Of a DNA stretch of 64,000 nucleotides, positions 1 through 12,445 are shown piece after piece (position 1 is the first letter of the stretch; the number at the start of each line of letters is the position of its first letter). The position numbers were made by a program, and so were the translations under genes. The notes beneath the pieces are model-generated. The model worked only from the letters and a program-made list of their open reading frames with translations, made no database searches and had not been told where the DNA came from. The stretch is from Tanypteryx hageni (lineage: Eukaryota > Arthropoda > Insecta > Odonata > Petaluridae), in assembly GCA_028673005.1 (NCBI GenBank), contig CM054112.1, positions 186,880,564 to 186,944,563 on the forward strand. Reading direction: 5' to 3'.

Positions 1-162
1 ATATTATTGATAAAACTTTACAATACAATACATAAAATAGTAAATGTTAATGTAAACATTGCTTCCGTAATTAAGGAATGGGGAACGATTGGTAAACTTA
101 GGGTACCCAGCAGCGAAAGTAAGTAAATTTCAGAATTTATTGTATTAGTTTTATTGTAAAGT

Positions 163-260
163 GACATCAAAAGTGATATACCAATAAATAATAAATAATA
201 AAAATAGTTTGCTACTTAAATAAAACTCTTTCCTGGGCGAAGCCGGGCATTACAGCTAGT
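163..260 (+). mobile_element. Helitron-like 3' tail fragment
   Basis: The block ends GGGCGAAGCCGGGC, seven bases, then CTAGT (CTAG at 256-259). This resembles the CTRR-T terminus of Helitrons. The same tail recurs at 1478-1574 (+) and 38901-38997 (-). An upstream stretch (about 95-160) matches about 785-833, so this copy serves as the empty site for the insertion at 834-1462. A second TCTATAAAAGTAA-type start follows directly at about 264. Confidence 0.5.
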
Positions 261-264
261 ATAT

Positions 265-784
265 CTATAAAAGTAATCTTATCTTATAAATATTTTAAGT
301 GTGTGTATATGTATGTATGTTCTTTATACGTTTTTACACCGTTGAAGCTATCGAATTCAAAAGTTTCATGGGCCATCCTATGGTCCAAGGGAAGAACTTG
401 GTCTAGGTTTGCAGACCGTGGGGTCTTTTATACTCCATGGGGTCAACAAAATATTATTTCCATAAGAATGCATGGGAAATGGTGTGGAGAAACCCCAAAA
501 TGCCATGCAGCCCATCACTGATGTGGATATAACTATACCTAAATATTAACTTACAATCACGGGAAATGGCTTTTTTTACGCAAGAAAGGCTGAATATTTT
601 AATTATGTTCATGTTTTGTCGTATTACATGTTAAGTCGCTCGAAATTATCCTTTAAGTGCAAAATTTATTAAAATTTTCCAGGCGGCAACAAAGCTAAAT
701 TTCTTAATTGTTGTCCTCCTCAAAGGGAGATAGCCACGTAAAGATTAATGTAAGGAAAATCCACGCCGCGGCGTGCCGTAGACT
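265..784. other. No gene recognised
   Basis: Non-coding stretch between two copies of the same repeat. The short open frame 303-521 has no recognisable motif. I see no splice-compatible conserved block. Confidence 0.4.
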
Positions 785-833
785 TGGGGTACCCAACAGC
801 AAAAGTAAGTAAATTTCAAAATTCATTGTATTA

Positions 834-1462
834 TTACTTTATCCATATACGAAGTACAGAGAAAGTATTGTTTTCATGAAAAAATCGAATTCGAGATTTC
901 AACGGAAATACATGTTTTATGGTCCCCTGAACACGTTTGGACTATTTTCTCGATGATGTCTGTGTGTCTGTCTGTATGTGATAGATTTTTGTGGGCGCTC
1001 TAACTCAAAAACTATTTATCTCGTCAATGCAAAATGTTATCTTTAACATTTTTATTAACGTTAGAAGATTTGATTAGTTTTTGGTAAACATCGGTCGACC
1101 GGAAGTGGGTGTTTACTCTTGTCACTTATCCGTTATTTTAAAATATTTGCTTTAATATTTGATAAATGTAAAAATGTACTGGAATAAAAGTTGTAGGAAA
1201 TTTAATTTTCTATAACCTTTGTTTGATACATTTTTCCATATAATGCATTGTTTAATAGATATCTTATATTTTTAGCTGTCACCACCACGCCACCTACCGA
1301 AGACTATTGTTAACAATTGACGCTTAGTTACGTCTTAGTAACGCTCCTTTTTCTTTTGTTAATTGTCAACCGGAAGTAAATATTGACAACGATCCCAGAG
1401 CTAACAACATGTAATTTGCTATATAAATATGGAGCAAGTCATGTGTTGCCCACATGTTTATT
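834..1462 (+). mobile_element. Repeat family A, short subtype, copy 1
   Basis: Starts TTACTTTATCCATAT and ends ATATGGAGCAAGTCATGTG, then TTGCCCACATGTTTAT. The flanking sequence without this block is present at about 95-163, so both ends are set by a filled/empty comparison: the left flank GTATTA and right flank TTTTATTG are nearly adjacent in the other copy. It has no coding potential. Near-terminal inverted repeats (ACTTTCTCCATAT and its complement) and a 3' stem-loop are the family hallmarks. Confidence 0.7.
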
Positions 1463-1477
1463 TTTATTGTAATATGA

Positions 1478-1574
1478 CATCAAAAGTGATATATCAATAA
1501 AAGTAATGAACAATAAAAATCGTTAGCTACTTAAAAGAAAACTTTCCCGTGCGAAGCCGGGCGTTTCTGCTAGT
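1478..1574 (+). mobile_element. Helitron-like 3' tail
   Basis: Reads CCGTGCGAAGCCGGGC, then GTTTCTG and CTAGT (CTAG at 1570-1573). It is a close match to the tails at 163-260 and 38901-38997, and is followed at once by a TCTATAAAAGTAAG start of the next repeat. Confidence 0.5.
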
Positions 1575-2240
1575 ATTTCTATAAAAGTAAGTGTTTGTAT
1601 GTATGTGTGTGTTTCTAAAACTCGAGAACCACTGAACGTAGAAGCAAGAGAAAGGTATCATTGTAATCGCAGTGCATAGAAAGATGGTGTAGTAAGGTTT
1701 TTAAACCGATTTGATTGACTATATTAAAAAAAAATATTTTCTCTTCTTTTTTTCCATTTGAATTACATGGGAATGAGTGTAGACAAATTTTAATTTGGAC
1801 TTTAAAATTACTAATAACCCTAGTACGAGTTGCAGACTTAAGCCCAGAAACGCAGAAATGAATGAAGTTTTGTTTTTCTACCGTAGAATTTAAAATACGA
1901 ACCAAAGATTTCCTAAATTACACTTTTAACAGCAAAATTTCTATATTTTTAATCGAAAACTTATGGTTGTCATGTATATCCAATTGTTGCCGACTTCTTG
2001 AACTAGGAAAACCGGGTATAAGAGTTTGTTATTTTTATCATGGTAACGTAAATAAACAAACTTCTGTCAATAGCATTGTTGGTATTGTGACATAAAGATT
2101 AGCACAAGCTATATGTAAAAGCGACTTCGTAAATGCAAGAGGCATATTTTAAAGGTGCATAGTGCGAAAATTGCGGAAGTCTTATGTCTGCGATGGGTCT
2201 TCACTAGGGTTGAAATTGCGAGCTGAAATTCTTCAACGGG
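1575..2240 (+). repeat. Dispersed repeat B, copy 1
   Basis: A block of about 660 bp that recurs in reverse orientation at 38252-38900 with few differences. It starts with a TG-rich segment (GTTTGTATGTATGTGTG). Short open frames on both strands are shared by both copies only because the DNA is similar; no domain is recognisable. It probably starts a Helitron-like element whose 3' part is not attached here. Confidence 0.65.
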
Positions 2241-2815
2241 AAATTCCCCCGGCACAAACGTATACCCTTAATTATTTAATCTCATTGTGCCAGTGAAGAC
2301 AAGTTTACTTAAATTTGCAAGAAAATGTGATGTATGATCTAAATAAAGCCCCCCCGGAGAGATTCCTGTTTTTCATAGCTTCCCTCTTCACTGTCATAAT
2401 TTGAAGTTTTTTTGTTAAATGAATATTTGCTAAATTTCATATATTGTATTAATACAGGACTTATGTAATAGAAGGTTGAATGATTAACACTCAAATATAA
2501 TTTTCTTATCAATATTGAATCAGAAACCCGAACAACGTTGAATCGAGTTAAATAACTTGTAACTTCATCGTACTTATGTTTTTTAACTGAGGAATCCCTT
2601 CTGGAGTTCAAGAACAAAAACAAATCCTTCGTTAGGAAAACCAAAAATAATGTGATAATTTACGCCTGATTCTGTCATTAATGGCTACGGAGAACTGCAT
2701 GTATACCTGCAATTTGGATATGAATATTAAAATACAGAAATCTCAAATGAATAATACAATACGTGAGGTCAACTTAATACTAAAGTAGAATAAAACCTCA
2801 CTGTTTATTGCTCTG
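2241..2815. other. No gene recognised; AT-rich
   Basis: One open frame on the minus strand (2644-2339) has no recognisable motif and may belong to the decayed hAT element to its right. Confidence 0.3.
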
Positions 2816-3425
2816 CCTACTTTCAGAAATTCAACTTCCTCGACTTTCTTGCAGCAAACTCTGCCATCAGATCATTGTAATCCAAATCTGAGGATATTTC
2901 TCTCTCGACAGACAGTATAGCCAATCCACTCTTGGGAAATTGCTGTCCTAAGATAGTTTTTTAATATTTTAAGTATCGAAAAACTTCGCTCCGCTGATGC
3001 CACTGTGACCGGAATTGTTAACAAAATACGCTATATATACGTATTTGGGAAGGAACTATTTAATGACTTGAGAACCTTAAGGATTTCAAATGCACTTTTC
3101 GTTCCTTGGAGGATCAACTGTATAAGCTCACGCAGTTCTAAAAAAATGATCTGTGCTGTCGATGTCCTGTGAATCTTTATCACTCAATGTGTTGTCCAAA
3201 TTTTTACACTGTTTCTCCATTTCGTCTTCTGTTAATTCTCCAAGTTTTAAAAATCATATAGGAAGCCGAAATCACCTGCGTCGTCTTCCATTTGTTCGAA
3301 ACGCGTTGTCAGTGACATGAGAGCCTGATCTACGATGGCAAAGAAGTAGCTAGTTTCAAATGCCTTTTCAGTAGAAACCATGAGTGTCATCTGAGAGAAA
3401 GGAGACTACGGTAAAGAATTGAAAT
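2816..3425 (-). pseudogene. hAT transposase remnant, C-terminal region
   Basis: Minus-strand translation with several stops and shifts gives recognisable ZMYM/hAT C-terminal pieces: MTLMVSTEKAFETSYFFAIV and TTRFEQM near 3380-3290, GTKSAFEILKVLKSLNSSFP near 3105-3050, then a damaged hATC dimerisation region near 2990-2830. No single open frame survives. A GC-rich stretch at 3580-3640 may be the outer end of the element, but I found no target duplication. Confidence 0.6.
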
Positions 3426-4597
3426 TTACAATAAAAAAAATTAATGAAATAAACCGTATGATTTGTTAATTCATTAATTAGGAGTTTGGGAGTTGATTTA
3501 TTATTTTTGTTTTTTAATTTTTTAACTGCAAACAATGAGTGCCGTCAACGCTTAGCAACAATCTTCATCTTGCTGCTTAGCGCGGGGCCCGGGGCGATCG
3601 CCTCGATTCGCCGTACCCTAGGAACGGTCCTGAATGACGATTTGGCTTTTTGCAGTTAATCTTATCTGTCGATAATTAAATTTATCCTTAATCTTACGTA
3701 GCTCGGCAGCACTCGATTCGTTGTGTTTCACGGAAAGTTAATGGTGAATATTATTTTATAGAAGCTAATACGGAATTCTTTTACATAATATGTATGAAAT
3801 GGCCGCTCAAGCTTGATTGATGAGAAAAAATGTCGGGAGATAATAATTAAGATTTCGGGTGAGGGAGACACGCAAGGACAGGGCTTCTAAATCTTTTCGC
3901 AGTCACTGATCACCCACCAGAACAGAATATAATCACGGAAATTTATCACTCATAGTCATATACCTGGGTTCCATTATCGGTCTACTGCTAAAAATCCATT
4001 TCGAATTTCACTTTTATCTGAATGACCTCGAACTTTCATTTTCGTTCTTCAATCTTTAATGCGGACCGGTAAAAACAATTCCGGGGACTGCCAGAAATTT
4101 GCAGGCCACCGGTTCAACCGTGTTTTTAGAAAATAATTAAATATCACTCATTGTCAACGTGTTTGATGCAAATTTGTCTTAAAATAACCATAAAATTAAT
4201 ACTTCTCGCTCATAGAATCGCTCGTCAGGGAGTAGCTATAAGATGCTATACCTTTTAACGAATGAAATATCTGATAAATTCGAAATAAACGAATGATTTT
4301 AAATTCGGAAAAGGCGTTACTGTGAACTCCTTGAAAACCAAATTCTAGAAAAATCGCGAAAACCCTTATGTTTTTGTTAAAAAATGGAAATTTGGAGACT
4401 ACGGCTAAATGACGTGGAATTAAAATTAAAACTCCTGCACCGTAAAATGATCCAGATGACCAATCATACGTCAATGAATAAAAGAAAAAGATAAATGATT
4501 TTCAAACTAATACTTGCAAGTATGCTGGACAGGGGTGGTCCGCAGAGACTTGTTTGTCGAAAGGTTTAAAAAGATGAAAAAAGTGGGGGGGGGAGGT

Positions 4598-4705
4598 TCA
4601 CACACGCACACACACATCCACGCACAACCACTCGGGGACTCTGGAGATTTAACTGTATACGTATTTCGGGGGCTATGCTCCCATCTTCTGTAGTTAAGGT
4701 CGTAT
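4598..4705 (+). repeat. Direct repeat flanking Penelope-like fragment, copy A
   Basis: About 108 bp starting with a CACACACGCACA run, then CTCGGGGACTCTGGAG and GTATTTCGGGGGCTATGCTC. Copy B is at 5458-5569 in the same orientation with very few differences. Penelope-like elements often carry tandem pseudo-LTRs of this kind. The stop codon of the ORF lies in this copy. Confidence 0.8.
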
Positions 4706-5491
4706 GAGTTGTTTTAATTGCGTCCTCTGTATTTGTACCTTCCGGGGATAGCGGAGAGGAGGGGAGGGGATGGGGGAGTTCTTAACCGTCAGCGTGTAGA
4801 GGGGGGAGTATGGGATAGGCCCACGGTCATGGTTCATTACTGTGTCTTGGAATTTGTTTATGAAAATACTTTCATAAGCGTCCAGTTTCCAGTCGGTTGG
4901 TGTTGATTTTAAAAGGGCCATGTTTTCAATTTTAATTGGGTGATTATTTTCTTGAATATGCATGGCGACGCTAGATCTGTTAGGCCTATTGTATCTGTAG
5001 TGTGCCAAATGTTCTTTAAACCTAGTTTCGAGCTTACGTTTCGTCTGACCTATATAGATTTTCTCGCAGTCTGTACACGCGATTTTGTAAATACCCGATT
5101 CTTGTAGGATCGGTATCGCGTCTTTCGGGTTGTGAAGTAAGTTAGAGAGTTTATTTTCATTAACAAATACTGCTTTTAGGTTTTGTTTCGAGAAGGTTTT
5201 TGATAGGCCATTGGTAATGCCTGGGACGAAAGGGATTTTCACGTATTTTGTCCTTTTGGGGGACGAGTTAGTGAGGGTGGTGTGTTCATTTAAAAAGAGA
5301 CTGCGTTTATGTTTGTGTAAGATGTTTTCTATAATTTGAGGGTCGTACCCATTGATTTTCGCGCAGTTTTTTATATGATTTAATTCTGTCCGGAAATCAA
5401 TTTTGGAAAGAGGAACTTTTATAAGTCTATGTACCATTGAGTGGAAAGGTACAAATTTCACACACGCACACACACACACATCCACGCACAA
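4694..5491 (-). CDS. Penelope-like element, C-terminal GIY-YIG endonuclease fragment
   Basis: A 265-codon open frame. GIYKIACTDCEKIYIGQTKR carries the GIY and YIG motifs, then RFKEHLAHYRY and, about 55 residues on, a conserved Glu in YESIFINKF: the order of a GIY-YIG nuclease. Upstream residues KVPLSKIDFRTELNHIK match the segment that links reverse transcriptase to endonuclease in Penelope-like retroelements, so the RT domain is missing (5' truncated). The apparent start (MCVDVCVCACV) is translated CA repeat from the flanking direct repeat and is not a real N-terminus. Mobile-element debris, not a host gene. The nuclease part looks undamaged. Confidence 0.85.
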   Translation of the reverse strand: MCVDVCVCACVKFVPFHSMVHRLIKVPLSKIDFRTELNHIKNCAKINGYDPQIIENILHKHKRSLFLNEHTTLTNSSPKRTKYVKIPFVPGITNGLSKTFSKQNLKAVFVNENKLSNLLHNPKDAIPILQESGIYKIACTDCEKIYIGQTKRKLETRFKEHLAHYRYNRPNRSSVAMHIQENNHPIKIENMALLKSTPTDWKLDAYESIFINKFQDTVMNHDRGPIPYSPLYTLTVKNSPIPSPPLRYPRKVQIQRTQLKQLIRP

Positions 5492-5569
5492 TCACTCGGG
5501 GACTCTGGAGATTTAACTATATACGTATTTCGGGGGCTATGCTCCCATCTTCAGTAGTTAAGGTCGTAT
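5458..5569 (+). repeat. Direct repeat flanking Penelope-like fragment, copy B
   Basis: Matches 4598-4705; the main difference is a longer CA run. Relative to the minus-strand ORF this is the upstream pseudo-LTR. Confidence 0.8.
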
Positions 5570-7178
5570 ATCCTTATGTTTTTGTCTCTAGAAATCTTAC
5601 TAATACAATACAATAAAAATAATTCTAATAATTATTAGTATGTTTAAGAGGAATTCAACCAGGAGCTTAACTACTATGCTGCCAGGTCCACCATCGCGAA
5701 GGATCTGGGCCCCTCGTATAAATTCGGTCACCACAATACTCATGTAATTTTAAATTTAATTAATTAAATTTTTCTCCATATGTTTCCCCAAATATGCATC
5801 AACCTGTACATACGTATATACATATTAAAAAGACCTAGAGACCATAGTGTTTAGGGCAGTGGTTCCCAACCCTTTTGTAAGTGCGGTACCCTTTCAAAGA
5901 CACAGAATTTCACGGCACGCCAGCTTTCAAACTGGGCTTTTACATTTTTACCTCGTTACCATGATATTTAGCATTTTTTTATCGTTGAAACCTAATTTTA
6001 CTCCAATTCAGCTTGGATTCGGATTGTGTCTTTAAAAATATAAATTTGATCCTTTCGGCTAGTTACGTATTTTATTCCGAGATCGTATCTTTATATTAAG
6101 TAATTTAAATTTGCATAAGAGTAAAAAGCATGCGCGTCAAGAAATCGATTTTTACACGTTATCTTATGAGGAATAGAAATTAACCCTGAAGTCTAACCCT
6201 GGTCTCTTTTGGGAATGTTATTCATCATTCCCAATTAATATGTAAATTAAGTTTTCACAGAAAGTTTGATCTCTCGAACACTTACGGGAGCTGAGTTATG
6301 AAGCGGACAGACAGAGATTCAGACCAACATAAAGTGGGCTGAAGGAAAAAAGGTTCCTTCCTAGGAATAAAGGACGAAGGACTAAAGAAATAAATCCTTC
6401 ATGGAATCATTCTGATGAGTTTGAGTAAAGATGAAACGTGAACGATGCGGGAGATCCCACTTGTCCACGCCATAGGAGAGCGATTCACGAGATTCGCTCG
6501 CCGCGAGTATTTAATGAAATATTCGTCTAGGGACGAGTTGCGCTCGGCGACCGTTCATATGAACGAATCATCGTGAACGAATCATGGAGATGAATCACAA
6601 CTCGTGAGCCAGATCTCGGGAATGAACGATCTTTCCCATCACTAGCCTTGGGGCCCGAAGAGTCTGAGAGCCCGCGGCATCGGCCTCAGCATTGTTTACA
6701 AGTCATTAGTGAAATTCTTATTTTCCACCCACTGTAAACAAAGCCTAGCAAGCCGCTTGGCCTTATGACACTAAACATTATTCCTCGAGATCCATCTGGA
6801 TCCATCATACCCATATGGAAGACAAAGGGTCTTTTGTACTCTATTCATTAGTCATGAGGTTAATATAGGTATAGCTCAGCACTGTAGATGTGGATGCGTA
6901 TGCCCGATTCTAATTGGAGTGTAACGCTGAAGTATGAACATGTTAAATCCGCGAAGCTTACCAAAAAACTTGGATTATTTTTCGGCATCTTTGAGGAGAT
7001 GAACATGAAAGTATAAAGTATAAAAATACAATTCATCCTTTGTCTTATTGCATTATAAACATGTTATCAACTTATATTATTCTTTATTCCATATTGGTAT
7101 ATATGCAGGATCAGATTTATAAATCACGCACCCCTATTCAAAACGTCCTGACTCTCGTGTTTTCCGTAAAAAATGAAG
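5570..7178. other. Gene-free region with TE ends
   Basis: At 5857 a hAT-type left end (CAGTGGTTCCCAACC) begins without a visible right end. About 6105-6240 is a copy of the SINE-like family described at 26.1 kb. About 6455-6644 is rich in GAACGA/TTCATTC palindromes and ends CCCATCACTAG, resembling the outer end of the nested element at 12358. The rest shows nothing recognisable. Confidence 0.45.
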
Positions 7179-7180
7179 TA

Positions 7181-7698
7181 CCGTATTGACCCGAATATAG
7201 TGCGATGTTTTTTTCCTCAATGTGTACCTTTGAAAGTCTTATTCGCACTATATTCGAGTACTTGTTGCATTCGTACTATATTCGAATACTTGTATCTTTA
7301 AAAAATAACTGCGTATCGGCGCGTTTCATGACGCGTGTTTCAGCGCATATTTTTATAATTACTGCATTGTAAGTGAATTGGACGTTCATGTTACGATGCT
7401 ACATTGTACAAATATACTTGGTAGTGGTCTGAGGAGACTAGAAAATAAATCAAGGTCAAATTGCAGCAACCACAGCTCCGGCACAACTTTACGCAGGGTC
7501 GCGACACTCAACGTTAGAAAACGAGGACCGTCTAAACGTGGCGTCACATTGCCCCCCTTTAGTACATAATTCATGAGTTTACAGGTAATTTAAATGTGCA
7601 AAATAGAGAAAATTAAATGTTTTTCGTCTTTTTCTAAAATTCCTTTCAAAATACTTGGGGTCGCACTATATTAGGGGTCACATTATACGCTAATACGG
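7181..7698. mobile_element. TA-flanked MITE (Tc1/mariner/pogo-type ends)
   Basis: Left end CCGTATTGACCCGAATATAG and right end CTAATACGG, each bounded by TA (7179-7180, 7699-7700). The inner motif ATATAGTGCGA occurs inverted near both ends. No transposase; the small open frame inside has no motif. Confidence 0.6.
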
Positions 7699-7700
7699 TA

Positions 7701-10562
7701 TTAAGCCATGCGAACTTATTACATGTCATTTAGTTTGAAAAAATTAGAATTTCTTACAGGTGATTAACAGAAACTTTATATATTTTTTTCACTACATGAG
7801 CAATAATCATCGCATTACTAGATCGCCAACGTCCCTATGCATGTTGCTATCTGATGGGAAATCCGTACCTGTGCGCATCTGCAATTTAGAAGAAAATCCA
7901 AATATAATAAAATCCCAGGTTCGTTCGGTCGTCCCCCTCCCACTTTCTTCCCTCCCTCTCCACCTATTCTCTCTCCCTCTCCACATATTCTCTCTCCCTC
8001 TCCACCTATTCTCTCTCCCTCTCCACCTATTCTCTCTCCCTCCTCTTCTCTCTCCTTCGTATTTTCCCTTTTTCTTCTCATTCTCCATCCCTCTCTCCCT
8101 CTTGTTCTTCACCCTCCTCTTTTCTTCCCATCCTACATCTTCCTCCCACCCATTCTCCTCCCTTTCTTCTGAAATTTAATTAGTTTTATTAGGAGGTAGT
8201 GCAATATACCCCCCTCAAAATAGCGCCACAAACGGACAGTAATTTCTTTAATTACCATGTCAACCTTAAATAAAAAATTCTGATTAGCTCATTATATAAA
8301 TTTCTGCAAAATTTCAATTTTCTATCTACATCCTTGATCGAGTTATTCACGTTTTAATAGCTTGTCACTCAGACCAACGGACTAAAAACTTAGTATTTTG
8401 TTATTATTTTTGTGATTCTTTGATTCTTTTAAAACTCCCTTTCTCTCCATATTTCCAAAACCGTCCTCAAGTACTCCATTATTCTAACTAACTCCCGTAA
8501 CCTATAGCACATTCCTTCACGCTATAAACAGTTTACATGCTTGGTTTGTTTATTAAAACGCTCAGCGAATACCTCCGATTTTCATACCGTTTCTATTTCA
8601 ATAATATTGAATTTAGGTCATCATAACGATTTTAATCTAATTTTAAATAGCATTTCAGGTTTTTAGGTATACCTTCTCGTAAATAACGCAGCGAATGTTG
8701 TTTACATTGATTGCTATGAAAAGATTTTCGTCTTTCTCTCCGTCTCGTATTAAAAGCCTTCAAAGCACGCTTAAACCCATAAGGATTGAAATTACAATAG
8801 GATTTCGAGGTTTAACAATGTAATTGGTAGTCATGGCAACATCCCGTTAAAATGGCAAGATTTCCCCAAAATATGCGAATTAAACGTTTAGCATGAGAAA
8901 TTTCGAACTGTAGACGAAAAACGATGAACAGAATAAGAAAACTTGTAATCTTTTTGTTAAAATGATTTAAATCTAAAGCTCGCGAGTCAATGTTTTCTAA
9001 TTTTAATGTCAAAAAGAAAATAAGCCTGCACGTCAAAAAGCCTATTTTTACCTGTTATCTTATGGAGAATGCAAATCATACCCTATAGTCCAACCCTGCA
9101 TGTTTTTCATATATTTTTCTTAGTCACAGCATTTTCATATCCGAGTAGATTATCTCTGCCATATTTCAAGTTTATATCTGCATATTTGATCGAGTAATTC
9201 GCGTTTTAAGAGCTTGACATGAACCAACCAACGCCGCCTGCAGGCAAAGATATCAAGCGTTTTATATATGTACATACAACAATGAAATATTGCGGAAATG
9301 GTCTGCACATAAGTAAAAATGCTCTGACGAAGAAAATTTTACGAAAAACGTCCAGAGTTCGAGTCCATGGCTGATGATACATTCCCCATAACATAACACG
9401 TAGAAATCGATTTTTCGACCTGCAGGCTTTTTTTCTTTTGCAAAATTAAATTAGAAGTAATTGACCTACGATCTTTGGATAAAAGCCATTTGAAAGGAAA
9501 ATAAACAAAGATTTTTATTCCTATCGTCGATTTTTGCTTTCGGTTCGAAATCGCTCGAACTTTGCATAAAAATTCAAAATTTCATGAAAATATTGCGTTG
9601 TTTGTGAAATTCCCATGACGACAGAACAGACTGTTGAACTCGAGATCCTCATTATTGCATGCTTTCTTATATATGCATAAAATTGACACGATGCAGAAAT
9701 CATGAAAATTTAAGAGTCCACGTTCATAACACACCATACCATGGAAAATTAATTCCAGGCGAGGATCGCACAATCACAAAAAACGTCGTTTTAAAACATC
9801 TGTTACGCTAATCATTAAATCTTCAAACAGGTTTTGCCAAAAAGAAACAATACAAAACAATTAAAGAAGTTTTAGTTTGAGAAATGAAAAAAGAAGTTTT
9901 TTCATTCGCTTTGTTTTTCAGGAGAAAAATTTCACAAACTCGAATTTATATTTTTAGATTTCTATTATCATCCCGTCATATTATCATCCCATCATTTTTG
10001 AAGGGTCGTCGCTAGTGCTTTCATAAAAACCGAGAAATGGGGGAAATTCAGAAGTAGGAAAATACATAGTTTATTAATTAGGTCAGACATCCTGTAACCA
10101 TATTTATTATTTTTCGTATTTATTTAGAATGGAGAATGATATTTGAAGCACAATTAGCTTAACTGCGAAAAAGACAAGGAAAAGAAAATTAGAAGAAGAA
10201 CTTAAAAAAAGCAAAAAGAAAATCACCACATTCATACATTATAAAATGCCTAATGACTAGTAAATAAAACTGTGTATTACATAGTGCATTTTTTCATTTA
10301 TGTTAATATTTTCTAAGCGAATGTAGAATGATTTTAGTACATATGGTTTTTTAAGGGAGGCCGTTAAAAATTTTCGCGAGGGGGGGACCAGAATGTTTAG
10401 TTACGCTATTGAATTAAATCCTTACCTGTATTTACTATTTTACTAATGTAGAAGTATTCCAGGCGCCGCTGCGGCGCTAGTACAAAAATTATTTATGACA
10501 ATAGGGACGTTATTTACCTAATTCGTGATTGTTATTGTTTTTATACAAATACATAAAATAAA
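7701..10562. other. Gene-free region with repeat fragments
   Basis: SINE-like family copies lie at about 9005-9105 (one orientation) and 9385-9560 (the other). At 10130-10260 a short Lys-rich reading (KRKLEEELKKSKKKITTF) looks like a scrap of a transposase N-terminus but cannot be assigned. Otherwise nothing recognisable. Confidence 0.4.
7959..8042 (+). repeat. 21-bp tandem repeat, 4 copies, in a CT-rich tract
   Basis: Unit CTCCACCTATTCTCTCTCCC plus T, repeated four times with one base change, inside a pyrimidine-rich stretch (7930-8170). The open frames across it (repetitive Leu/Ser/Pro or Arg/Gly/Glu) are by-products of the repeat. Confidence 0.85.
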
Positions 10563-10564
10563 TA

Positions 10565-11266
10565 TTTTTACTTTATCTATGCGTAGTATAGGTAGGGGAA
10601 AGCATCGTTTTAATGAATAAAATCGATTTCGAGATTTAAACGAAAATACACGTTTTGAGGTCCCTTGAACACGTTTTGACCAATTTCTCGATGTCTTTTA
10701 GATAGAATTTGTGGGTGCTGTAACTCAAAAATTATTAATCACATCAACGCAAAATTTTATATTTAACAGTTTTGTAAAAGTGAAAAGAATTTTTAAGATT
10801 TTGGTAAACATTGGTCCACCGGAAATTGGTGGTTGTTCTTGTCACTTTTCCGTCTTTTGCAAATATTTGCCTTAATATATAATGAGTGTAAAAAGTACTA
10901 GAATAAAAGTTGTAGGAAATTTAATTTTGTACAACCTTTGTTCACAACATTTTCCCATGCAATGCATTGTTTACGAGATATTTTTAAAATTATATTTTTT
11001 AGCTGCCACCACCTACCGCCGACTATTGTAAACACTTGACGCTTAGTTAAGTCTTACAATTAGTAACGCTCTTTTTTATTTTCATAATTGTTGGAGCTTC
11101 GTGGCTATATCCAATATCAGAAGGCTACGGTTTGAGTTTATTTCTGTTCTTTGCAAATTCTTTAAATTTTTCTCGCAGTTCCTTAAAATATTTATTATGA
11201 TTTAACCTATTTGGGATTTTTAGAAATATTACAGGCATGGAGAAAGTCATGTGGTGACCACGCATT
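10565..11266 (+). mobile_element. Repeat family A, long subtype, copy 2
   Basis: Starts TTTACTTTATCTATGCG and ends GGAGAAAGTCATGTGGTGACC. It contains the long-subtype 3' part (GTGGCTATATCCAATATCAG, TTTATTTCTGTTCTTTG), absent from the short subtype. No coding potential. Confidence 0.65.
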
Positions 11267-12445
11267 AAGAAATTAAATATTACTCCAAATTACATCAGTA
11301 TTATGGAAATACAATACAGAAATAATCATACGAGTGTTTTGGTAAAACGTTATTACAAATAATATGATAGTATTCCCTACAAATGTTCATTTTAGAGCAG
11401 AGGTCCTCAACGTGGTGCCCACCGAGGCATTTCTAGGTACCCGATTTCATCTGCGCACATGGAGGTGTTCATAATCCCTTATCAAGCGATGCAACCATGC
11501 AACTCACTGAAATTTTCATTATTAATATTTTCTTTTGCGTTACATAAATCGTTATTACAGCCGTAACGAACGATTCAACATTCCTTCTTCATGACAATAA
11601 TATTACTACCAGAACACTGCCCCCAGACCTTTTGTCGCCTAAGACGAGATATGAACCGCTTCTTTCCATCTAACCAACTCAGCTAGTATTTTCGCCCTCT
11701 TCTGGAGGCTCATCTTCTATGAATCGAACAATGGAAACTTTTGTTTCTTCATAAGATTCCTTCTCCTGTCATCCTTCGATAGCACTCTTACTTAAACCAG
11801 ACATAGCAATCGTTGAAAACGTCATCAAAATTTCATTAAAGAGCCAAAGGCTCTTGTTCGTGTTCGTGACCGAAGGTTTGTTTATGGTAGGTGAAACAGA
11901 TGCCCACAAACAAGTGCCTCATATTTTTTTTTTACAGAGAATGCAGTTCCTCATATGGTCCAGGGTTGAGAGGTAGAATAAGTCAGTCCGATGTGAGTTT
12001 TCCTATGGTTCGTGTGTGTTGTCGTTTTCCTACTCCCTCTCATTTCTGTGATTATCGTGAATAATCCGTGTCAATTACTTCGAATTGCGATGGTGCCTGC
12101 ACGTTGTTTTACATTTCTGGAAGGAGAGCAGTAAATGAATTTTGTAGTGGTGCTACTTGTGGGTACATCTATTATTAATGGATCTCTCGTACGCTATCTT
12201 AAAAGTTATTGTATTATAAATGATATTTTTATCCTTTGTCAATATTAATTCCGACCGATAATAATAGATCAGTGAGACCGTTATTATTTCAATACTCGCT
12301 CTTTCTAGCGAACAAATCTACGATTCACGTCGTCTTCGGATATCCATTAGTTTCGAGTAGTGATGGGTATAATCGATTATTTCAATAATCGAATAATAGT
12401 AATCGAGTGGCTGTCATAATCGATTATTATTCGAATGATTTCGGT

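Noticed and set aside
1615..2095. Open frames shared by two loci (1615-1905 minus and 38539-38742 plus) as a conserved protein
   Set aside because: The DNA itself is a repeat with equal similarity outside the frame; one copy loses the frame; no domain.
4694..5491. GIY-YIG protein as a host nuclease gene
   Set aside because: Linker to a Penelope-type RT is recognisable, and the frame begins and ends in flanking direct repeats.
5857..5871. Complete hAT element starting at 5857 or at 36021
   Set aside because: Good left ends but no inverted right end with a matching 8-bp duplication was found within reach.
7760..8179. Open frames of 139 and 101 codons on opposite strands
   Set aside because: They translate a 21-bp CT-rich tandem repeat; no domain and both strands open for the same reason.
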